Source of the DNA: JAAYBY01 sp964465385
GTDB taxonomy: Bacteria > Bacillota > Clostridia > Saccharofermentanales > UBA5734
Reading direction: 5' to 3'
Assembly: GCA_964465385.1 (NCBI GenBank)
Contig: CAYXIM010000089.1
Coordinates: 1 to 5,789 of the forward strand
DNA length: 5,789 bases
Shown: positions 1 through 3,974 of the stretch, one piece after another
Layout: each line of letters starts with the position of its first letter
Numbering within the stretch: position 1 is the stretch's first letter
Notes under the pieces: generated by a model
Seen by the model: only the letters and a program-made list of their open reading frames with translations
Database searches by the model: none
What the model was told of the DNA's origin: nothing
Program-made: the position numbers and the translations under genes

Positions 1-153
1 AAACATGTTGTAGTCTTTGAAAGCCAGCGTGATGCCGTACATCGGAACCAGATTGAAGATGGTAATAAAGATCAGGGCGGGAACCAACAGCAGATACATA
101 TCGTAGTTCCGCCGGAAATAGGACAGAAATGGTTTTTGGTTGCGTTGACGCAT
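1..153 (-). CDS. Carbohydrate ABC transporter permease, LplB/YtcP type (N-terminal part only)
   Basis: This is the start of an inner-membrane permease subunit of a binding-protein-dependent sugar or oligosaccharide importer. Only 51 codons are inside the window; the gene runs leftward off the edge. The visible protein has a basic N-terminus (MRQRNQKPF, then FRRNYD), then a hydrophobic first membrane segment at about residues 20-42 (YLLLVPALIFITIFNLVP), then PMYGITLAFKDYNMF. The 'P-MYG-I-AFKDYN' pattern directly after TM1 is characteristic of the LplB (COG4209) permeases of Bacillota, which usually pair with a second YtcP-like permease and an extracellular lipoprotein binding protein. The start is the ATG at 153-151, with AGGG (164-161) and GGAAGG (171-166) just before it. 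A terminator-like hairpin ends only about 20 bases upstream, so expression may depend on read-through. The substrate cannot be told from this fragment. Confidence 0.85.
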   Translation of the reverse strand, partial: MRQRNQKPFLSYFRRNYDMYLLLVPALIFITIFNLVPMYGITLAFKDYNMF

Positions 154-160
154 GCACGCA

Positions 161-171
161 CCCTGCCTTCC
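161..171 (-). promoter_or_regulatory. Ribosome binding site of the ABC permease
   Basis: On the minus strand GGAAGG (171-166) is followed by AGGG (164-161), which lies seven bases before the ATG at 153. The GGAAGG copy is rather far (12 bases) for optimal spacing. The whole site directly abuts the T tract of the upstream hairpin, leaving no room for a promoter between hairpin and gene. Confidence 0.5.
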
Positions 172-173
172 AG

Positions 174-209
174 AAAAAATGATGGACGGTCTCGTGACAC
201 GTCCATCAT
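174..209 (-). terminator. Minus-strand intrinsic terminator or attenuator before the ABC permease
   Basis: A perfect 10-bp stem, ATGATGGACG (179-188 on the plus strand) against CGTCCATCAT (200-209), encloses a short loop that can form three more pairs (GTC/GAC). Read on the minus strand it is followed directly by TTTTTT (179-174), the layout of a Rho-independent terminator for leftward transcription. It could simply end the yjbQ transcript, whose stop codon is about 135 bases upstream. Because it sits between any upstream promoter and the permease ribosome binding site, it may instead act as an attenuator for the permease operon. Confidence 0.7.
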
Positions 210-294
210 ATCATCGCTGCTGGCGGCCGGGTGGGCCGGGGTTTATGAAAATTGACTGGTTTCTATGCGATTATTCTGGATAATCTGACTAAAT

Positions 295-329
295 TAGCAA
301 AAATTGATACGATCCTTCGATTTTTGCTA
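295..329. repeat. A/T-rich inverted repeat between yjbQ and the ABC permease
   Basis: Arms 295-307 (TAGCAAAAATTGA) and 317-329 (TCGATTTTTGCTA) are complementary over 13 positions with a single exception at 305/319, separated by nine bases. In plus-strand RNA that pair is a U-G wobble and the stem is followed at 332-337 by six T, so the hairpin looks like a terminator for rightward transcription; in minus-strand RNA the pair is an A-C mismatch and no T run follows. No rightward gene is seen to its left. It may be the 3' hairpin of yjbQ, a repressor operator for the permease operon, or part of a bidirectional terminator. Confidence 0.45.
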
Positions 330-343
330 CATTTTTTAAAATG
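330..343. repeat. Short palindrome at the yjbQ 3' end
   Basis: CATTTT and AAAATG flank two T bases, immediately after the yjbQ stop codon. It overlaps the T run that follows the larger inverted repeat at 295-329. It is too weak to be a terminator alone and may be chance in an A/T-rich stretch. Confidence 0.3.
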
Positions 344-344
344 C

Positions 345-845
345 TCATTCGCCGATGATCTGAACCTGAACGGTCCGGGGACGGGCGCGAACCTGATCCC
401 AGTCGATGAAGTAGACATAGCCGAATTCGCCCAGGTCGAGGGCGCCGTCAACGACGACGATGCTTTCAGAACGGCCGAAAATCGAGGAGCGCAGGTGGGC
501 TTCCGTGTTGAGGCTGGTCCATTCGCCTTCTTCGCCGACACCCATGGCGAACTCAATGTGCTCCGGTCCTGGATGCATGTACTGGCCTTCGTGGCGGCAG
601 GTGGGAATCAATTTTTCCATGATGTTGCACAGATCCTGCTGGAGGTACTCCAGGCCGAAATAGGTCTTGTCATGGGAGTTTTCCTGAATCATGACCGAGC
701 AGGTTGTGTGGTGGCTGTAAACGACACAAATGCCGTTTTGAACACCAGACTCTTTAACGATTCGCTTGACCTCTTCTGTGACGTCGTGAAACGTGGGATG
801 GAGCCCTTTGGATTGAACCTTGATGCTTTCGCGGTATACCTTCAT
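345..845 (-). CDS. yjbQ: YjbQ family protein (UPF0047, long Gram-positive form)
   Basis: Complete 166-residue protein of the UPF0047/YjbQ family, often auto-annotated as 'secondary thiamine-phosphate synthase enzyme' because some members have weak thiamine phosphate synthase activity; the true cellular role is unsettled. It is cytosolic with no signal peptide. Visible family marks are YSHHTTCSVMIQEN at about residues 43-56 (the conserved H-T-T and Asn), a C(R)HEGQYMHPGPEH segment at 83-96, N-T-E-A-H-L-R-S-S at 113-121 (the usual N-S-D-A-H-I-K-S-S metal/active-site region), and DGALDLGEFGYVYFIDWDQ at 133-151. It is longer than the roughly 138-residue E. coli type, the extra length lying at about 84-112. 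The ATG at 845 has an excellent GAGGAGG (859-853) seven bases upstream. A TTGACA/TAAGAT promoter with a structured leader of about 170 nt precedes it. It diverges from the SIS-deoR operon, and a link with it is inference only. Confidence 0.9.
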   Translation of the reverse strand: MKVYRESIKVQSKGLHPTFHDVTEEVKRIVKESGVQNGICVVYSHHTTCSVMIQENSHDKTYFGLEYLQQDLCNIMEKLIPTCRHEGQYMHPGPEHIEFAMGVGEEGEWTSLNTEAHLRSSIFGRSESIVVVDGALDLGEFGYVYFIDWDQVRARPRTVQVQIIGE

Positions 846-1017
846 GTTTTTGCCTCCTCGTTTTTGTGGGTCGGTTTATGTTGCTGGCCGGAAGACCCCT
901 GGGGGTCCAGCCCGGATCCGTTACCTGTCTGGGCTGCCACTTATGTTGCCGGTGTACCCGGTCGAAACACGTGTTGTCGGTTTCGCCTGTTAAACGGGTA
1001 AAAAACAGCCCATGACT
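846..1017 (-). promoter_or_regulatory. Structured 5' leader of yjbQ with repeated element
   Basis: From the predicted leftward transcription start near 1017 to the start codon there are about 170 untranslated bases. They carry a 12-base element occurring twice, TTATGTTGCYGG on the plus strand at 876-887 and 941-952 (11 of 12 identical), plus several dyads: CAGCCCGG/CTGGGCTG (908-915 with 929-936, one wobble), GACCCC/GGGGTC (894-899 with 902-907), and CGAAAC/GTTTCG (963-968 with 980-985) overlapping the palindrome AACACGTGTT (966-975). I do not recognise a known riboswitch; the thiamine (TPP) consensus is not apparent. A regulatory role is inference. Confidence 0.35.
853..859 (-). promoter_or_regulatory. 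Ribosome binding site of yjbQ
   Basis: GAGGAGG on the minus strand, seven bases before the ATG at 845. It is near-consensus and fixes this start. Confidence 0.8.
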
Positions 1018-1023
1018 GCCTCA

Positions 1024-1052
1024 ATCTTACAGATAACTTATAAGACTGTCAA
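1024..1052 (-). promoter_or_regulatory. Leftward sigma-A promoter for yjbQ
   Basis: On the minus strand a perfect -35 box TTGACA (1052-1047) is separated by exactly 17 bases from TAAGAT (1029-1024; four of six matches to TATAAT). The predicted start is near 1017. This is one of the best promoter matches in the window. Its -35 box lies seven bases from the first of the TTTCG repeats, so a repressor bound there could hinder polymerase. Confidence 0.65.
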
Positions 1053-1058
1053 CAAAAC

Positions 1059-1095
1059 TTTCGTTTGTTGTTTCGAGTAGTTTTCGAATACGAAA
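1059..1095. promoter_or_regulatory. Candidate DeoR-family operator: phased TTTCG repeats
   Basis: TTTCG occurs at 1059-1063, 1071-1075 and 1082-1086, spacings of 12 and 11 bases, so the three copies lie on nearly one face of the helix. The last copy forms an inverted repeat with CGAAA (TTTCG-AATA-CGAAA, 1082-1095). TTTC-rich direct repeats are known operators for some DeoR-family repressors such as AgaR. The block lies between the leftward -35 (1047-1052) and the rightward -10 (1101-1106), covering the rightward -35 region, where a repressor would block the SIS-deoR operon. The assignment to the DeoR protein encoded at 1792-2565 is inference. Confidence 0.5.
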
Positions 1096-1097
1096 TA

Positions 1098-1106
1098 TGC
1101 TATGAT
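1098..1106 (+). promoter_or_regulatory. Rightward extended -10 promoter of the SIS-deoR operon
   Basis: TGCTATGAT is an extended -10 box (TGN plus TATGAT, five of six matches). No good -35 box exists 16-18 bases upstream; that region is occupied by the TTTCG repeats. The start would be near 1113, giving a leader of about 34 nt before the ATG at 1147. Confidence 0.55.
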
Positions 1107-1146
1107 TGAAAAAGAACGATTCACAGTCTGAAAGGATGGAATTCAA

Positions 1147-1746
1147 ATGAAAAAAGAATCATGGGAAGCAGCTCAAACGTCAATCAGAATTGAAGCCGAT
1201 GCCGTGGCCAAGGTGCTTGAATACCTGGATCAAGAGGCCTTCGGACGGGCGGTGGACGCCTGTGCCAAAGCAGAACGCATCATCACGTGTGCCAGCGGTT
1301 CCTCCGGTGCGGCCACCATGAAACTGGCCCATTCCCTATGCTGTGTCGAACGTCCGGCAAAATTCATGCCCCCGTCCGAAGCGGTGCATGGCGGCCTGGG
1401 CTGTGTCCAAAAAGGCGACGTGGTTATCATGGTCTCCCGTGGCGGCAAAACAGTTGAACTGTTGCCTATCATCGATGTGGTGAAGAAAAAAGAAGCTACG
1501 CTGATCGCACTGACAGAAAACCTGGACTCTCCATTGGCCAAAGAATCAGATATTCTCATTCCCATGCAGATCGACCGGGAAGCCGACTCACTCAACGCCA
1601 TGGCCACAGCCAGCTACATGGTGACACTGGCCATTTTTGATGCCCTCTTGTGCGCCCTGATCGAAGAAACCGGCTTCACCAAAGAGCAGTTTGGCCTCAT
1701 ACATCCGGGTGGTGCCGTCGGCGAGCGCCTCAACCAGCCCAAGTAA
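1147..1746 (+). CDS. SIS-domain phosphosugar isomerase, KpsF/GutQ (arabinose-5-phosphate isomerase) type without CBS domains
   Basis: A 199-residue single-domain sugar isomerase (SIS) protein, cytosolic. The phosphosugar-binding loop ASGSSG (residues 49-54), the PSEAVHGGLG segment (76-85, with His81 matching the conserved His of KdsD's EASHGDLG), the second phosphate loop SRGGKTVE (97-104), LIALTENLDSPLA (119-131) and the C-terminal HPGGAVGERL (186-195) all match the KpsF/KdsD/GutQ family, which interconverts ribulose 5-phosphate and arabinose 5-phosphate. The two CBS domains that follow in the roughly 320-residue proteins are absent, so this is the short form. Apparent Gram-positive bacteria make no Kdo, so arabinose 5-phosphate for lipopolysaccharide is unlikely to be the purpose; a catabolic ketose/aldose phosphate substrate is more plausible. 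AAAGGA (1131-1136) precedes the ATG. It forms an operon with the DeoR gene 45 bases downstream. Confidence 0.88.
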   Translation: MKKESWEAAQTSIRIEADAVAKVLEYLDQEAFGRAVDACAKAERIITCASGSSGAATMKLAHSLCCVERPAKFMPPSEAVHGGLGCVQKGDVVIMVSRGGKTVELLPIIDVVKKKEATLIALTENLDSPLAKESDILIPMQIDREADSLNAMATASYMVTLAIFDALLCALIEETGFTKEQFGLIHPGGAVGERLNQPK

Positions 1747-1754
1747 GCAGCCAG

Positions 1755-1769
1755 CTGGGCCTGGCCCAG
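1755..1769. repeat. Intercistronic palindrome between the SIS and deoR genes
   Basis: CTGGGCC and GGCCCAG flank a single T, a 15-base near-perfect palindrome in the 45-base gap. With no following T run it is not an intrinsic terminator. As RNA it could protect or separate the two messages, and it ends five bases before the AAAGGGAG ribosome binding site (1774-1781) of deoR. Confidence 0.4.
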
Positions 1770-1791
1770 GCAGAAAGGGAGTTGGCTCACC

Positions 1792-2565
1792 ATGGATGGG
1801 CATGTACCGATTGATTCGCGTAGAAGATATATTTTAGATCAGCTCAGCCGCCGGGGGCGTGTTCGGGTGCGTGATCTGAGCCGTGTGCTGCATGTTTCAG
1901 AAGTGACGATCAGAAACGACTTGAAGATCCTCGAAATGAGCGGGCGCCTTGAACGCGTTTCCGGCGGGGCTGTTTCCTTGCGCGAACACCTGCTGGAGGG
2001 GGGCCTGTCCCACAAAAAGACCCACCACGCCAAGCAAAAACAAATGATCGGTGAAAAACTCAGCCAACTGATCCGGGATGGTGAGACCCTCATGATCAAT
2101 TCCGGATCCACGTCTTTGCAGGCCGCCCTGGCGCTGCGTCAAAAACACAACCTGAATATTTTGACCAACTCGGTCACCGTTGCCATCGAACTGGGCCTTC
2201 ACCCGACCATCCGCGTGATCCTGCTGGGTGGGCGGGTGAATGCGCCCTACGGTTTTACCTTTGGCAGCGACACCCTGGCCCAGCTGGGCCAGTACAAGGC
2301 AGACAAGGTGATTTTGTCGGTTGACGGCATCACCGAACAGTCGGGCCTGTCCACCAACCATGCGGAAGAAGCTGAAGTCAACCGCATGATGATGCATCGA
2401 TCCGATCAGGTCTTCATCGTTGCAGACAGCAGCAAGCTGGGCCGTGACAGTTTCAACCATTTCACAGCTTTAAAAGACGGCCAGCAGCTGGTGACAGACC
2501 AGGAGGCAAGCCCAGCTGTCCTGCAAGCCATTCAAGAGATGGGCGTGCAGGTTCACACAGCCTAA
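1792..2565 (+). CDS. DeoR/GlpR family sugar-phosphate-responsive transcriptional regulator
   Basis: A complete 257-residue DeoR-family regulator, usual length for the family. The N-terminal winged helix-turn-helix spans about residues 8-62: RRRYILDQLSRRGRVRVRD, then LSRVLHVSEVTIRNDL (29-44, recognition helix VTIRNDL), then the wing GRLERVSGGA (51-60). The C-terminal DeoRC effector domain, an isomerase-like fold that binds phosphorylated sugars, shows INSGSTS (102-108), LTNS (124-127), LLGGRVN (144-150), DGITEQSGLSTNHAEEAEVNR (178-198) and ADSSKLGR (211-218). DeoR members are mostly repressors released by a pathway sugar phosphate. AAAGGGAG at 1774-1781 supports the ATG at 1792. Co-transcription with the SIS isomerase suggests the effector is that enzyme's substrate or product, and the TTTCG repeats at 1059-1095 are its likely operator. 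Which sugar is involved cannot be read from the sequence. Confidence 0.93.
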   Translation: MDGHVPIDSRRRYILDQLSRRGRVRVRDLSRVLHVSEVTIRNDLKILEMSGRLERVSGGAVSLREHLLEGGLSHKKTHHAKQKQMIGEKLSQLIRDGETLMINSGSTSLQAALALRQKHNLNILTNSVTVAIELGLHPTIRVILLGGRVNAPYGFTFGSDTLAQLGQYKADKVILSVDGITEQSGLSTNHAEEAEVNRMMMHRSDQVFIVADSSKLGRDSFNHFTALKDGQQLVTDQEASPAVLQAIQEMGVQVHTA

Positions 2566-2583
2566 AGGGCCCCTTAAGCCCTT
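2565..2583 (+). terminator. Weak hairpin after deoR, possible leaky terminator
   Basis: AAGGGC (2565-2570) and GCCCTT (2578-2583) form a six-base stem with a seven-base loop directly at the deoR stop codon, followed by the poorly T-rich GTCGTT. An overlapping 11-base palindrome (AAGGG-C-CCCTT, 2565-2575) competes with it. A strong terminator would have a T run, so this is at best partial. The next promoter's -35 overlaps its right arm. Confidence 0.3.
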
Positions 2584-2610
2584 GTCGTTCACGCCCTGAG
2601 CCCGTATACT
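2582..2610 (+). promoter_or_regulatory. Promoter of the MFS transporter gene
   Basis: TTGTCG (2582-2587, four of six) is separated by exactly 17 bases from TATACT (2605-2610, five of six). Start is predicted near 2617. This argues that the transporter can be transcribed apart from SIS-deoR, and that the TTG at 2621 is too close to the RNA start to be the translation start. Confidence 0.5.
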
Positions 2611-2641
2611 GAAGGCAAAATTGATCGGTGGGGTGATGGTG

Positions 2642-3919
2642 ATGACGCGCAAGCTTGACCGGTTGCGCACCGGTTGGCAAGACCCCGACAGACGCACGAG
2701 CATTCTCTTTATTTTGAGCGGTGTTTTCATCAACGCTTCGCTGGTGTTGACGTCGGGCTTGTTTTTGTCCGGTTATATCGTCTACCTGGGTGGCTCTGAC
2801 CTGCTGGTTGGCCTGATGAACAACTCAGTCAACTGGGGCGCCATCGCTGGCTTGTTTTCCTACTTGATTTTTGAACGGATGGAGCGGCGCAAGCCTTTTT
2901 TAATTTTTATGCTCCTGCTGTCCCGGCTACTGGTCTGTGCCATCATCTTTTTGCCCCTGGTCACCCGAAGCAATGCCGTCTTGATGACCCTGGTCACCGT
3001 CATGGTCATCAGTGGCAACATCCTCTGGGGCATTTACAGCATCGGCTACAACATCTGGATCATCAATTCCTTTCCCAAGGGCGCGCGCAGCCGTTTCGTC
3101 TTTCAACGGACCTTTTACTTGCGGATTGCCTTCACCCTGGCTAATTTGATCATGGGTTTTGTCCTGGACTGGTCGGGAAAATCCTACACCGGGTTTTTGA
3201 TTGTCTTTTTGACCAGCCTGGTTTTTTCTCTCCTGGATGTGCTGTCATTGACGGGGATTCCGGAACCGGTCAACCAGCTTGAACCACACAGGCGCTTCAG
3301 CCTTGATCGCTTCGTTCAACCCTTTCAAAATCAGCCTTTCAGGCGCTTTTTGGTCTTTATCCTGCTCTTTTACATCGTCATTTCTCTTTCGTCCTCCTAC
3401 ACGTCCCTTTATCTCCTGCGCTACCTGGAGCTTGATTTCAAGCTGGTCTCCTTTGTGACCGTTGTCTCCAATTTGTTCATGATCATCTGTACACAGATGT
3501 GGCGCAATGCCGAAGCCCGACTGGGCCTGAAACGGGTCTTTCAGGTCTCGGCCTTCATTGCGGTGCTGGAGTTTTTGGTCTACTGCTTTTTAACAGAACG
3601 CACCTTGTGGCTGCTGTTTCTGGCGCCGGTTTTCTCCGGTATCGGCAACAGCGGCTTCAACATTTTTGTCATGAATTATCGCTATGACTTGATGCCTGAT
3701 AAAAACCGTTCACTCTATGAAGGCTGGTATGGCGCCCTGTTGGGTCTGAGTATGTTTTTGGGGCCGCTGATCGGCGGCCTGATCAAAGACTGGTTGCCCC
3801 GCATTGAAAACGCGTTTTTTCAGCACAGTGATTTCCAGCTCATCTACCTGCTGTCTTTTCTGCTGGCCATCCCCATCCTCTTGGGCCTCCATGTTCAAGT
3901 TGACAGCCAGCCCGAATGA
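2642..3919 (+). CDS. Major facilitator superfamily (MFS) transporter, substrate unknown
   Basis: An integral membrane carrier of about 425 residues with roughly 12 hydrophobic segments, for example ILFILSGVFINASLV early on, FLIFMLLLSRLLVCAIIF, VLMTLVTVMVISGNILW, FLVFILLFYIVISLSSS, LWLLFLAPVFSGIGNSGF and FQLIYLLSFLLAIPILLG near the end. The basic-acidic loop FERMERRKPF between helices 2 and 3 is in the place of MFS motif A, and a long hydrophilic stretch in the middle (PEPVNQLEPHRRFSLDRF) matches the usual central loop between two six-helix halves. I do not recognise a substrate-specific subfamily. I chose the ATG at 2642 because GGTGGGG (2627-2633) lies eight bases upstream; ATG 2636 (in frame) is too close to that site, and TTG 2621 lies almost at the predicted RNA start. 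Following the DeoR gene, it could import or export the sugar of that module, but it has its own promoter, so the link is uncertain. Confidence 0.85.
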   Translation: MTRKLDRLRTGWQDPDRRTSILFILSGVFINASLVLTSGLFLSGYIVYLGGSDLLVGLMNNSVNWGAIAGLFSYLIFERMERRKPFLIFMLLLSRLLVCAIIFLPLVTRSNAVLMTLVTVMVISGNILWGIYSIGYNIWIINSFPKGARSRFVFQRTFYLRIAFTLANLIMGFVLDWSGKSYTGFLIVFLTSLVFSLLDVLSLTGIPEPVNQLEPHRRFSLDRFVQPFQNQPFRRFLVFILLFYIVISLSSSYTSLYLLRYLELDFKLVSFVTVVSNLFMIICTQMWRNAEARLGLKRVFQVSAFIAVLEFLVYCFLTERTLWLLFLAPVFSGIGNSGFNIFVMNYRYDLMPDKNRSLYEGWYGALLGLSMFLGPLIGGLIKDWLPRIENAFFQHSDFQLIYLLSFLLAIPILLGLHVQVDSQPE

Positions 3920-3922
3920 CCG

Positions 3923-3931
3923 TGCTATAAT
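3923..3931 (+). promoter_or_regulatory. Extended -10 promoter of the PBP gene
   Basis: TGCTATAAT (3923-3931) is a perfect extended -10 (TGN plus TATAAT) beginning four bases after the MFS stop codon. A perfect TTGACA at 3900-3905, inside the last MFS codons, is 20 bases away, longer than the optimal 17; the extended -10 can compensate. Start is predicted near 3938, leaving a short leader with the ribosome binding site. Confidence 0.6.
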
Positions 3932-3962
3932 GGGGCTGCCGACCCTTGTCATCAAGCCTGCC

Positions 3963-3968
3963 GGAGGT
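3963..3968 (+). promoter_or_regulatory. Ribosome binding site of the PBP gene
   Basis: GGAGGT lies six bases before the ATG at 3975, a full consensus site that decides this start. Confidence 0.8.
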
Positions 3969-3974
3969 GCCGCC

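Noticed and set aside
252..284. Possible rightward promoter (TTGACT with GATAAT) that could drive a short RNA ending at the 295-337 hairpin
   Set aside because: The spacing is 21 bases and the transcript would consist of little more than the hairpin.
262..305. Possible weak leftward promoter for the ABC permease (TTGCTA, then CAGAAT after 16 bases)
   Set aside because: Each box matches only four of six positions with 16-base spacing in A/T-rich DNA, so chance is likely; mentioned only because a promoter is expected somewhere here.
252..1001. Long rightward open frame (249 codons from a TTG) covering the yjbQ region
   Set aside because: It is the antisense shadow of yjbQ and its leader; the minus strand encodes a recognisable family protein with a strong ribosome binding site, while this frame shows no known motif and no ribosome binding site.
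988..1003. Catabolite-responsive (cre)-like sequence around TTAAACGGGTAAA
   Set aside because: Only the AAACG core fits; several conserved cre positions, including the right-hand CA, are missing.
846..1017. TPP riboswitch in the yjbQ leader, suggested by the thiamine label of the family
   Set aside because: The conserved CUGAGA-type thiamine box is not apparent in the minus-strand leader.
1897..2460. Leftward open frame inside the DeoR gene
   Set aside because: It lies wholly opposite the conserved DeoR coding sequence and has no family features.
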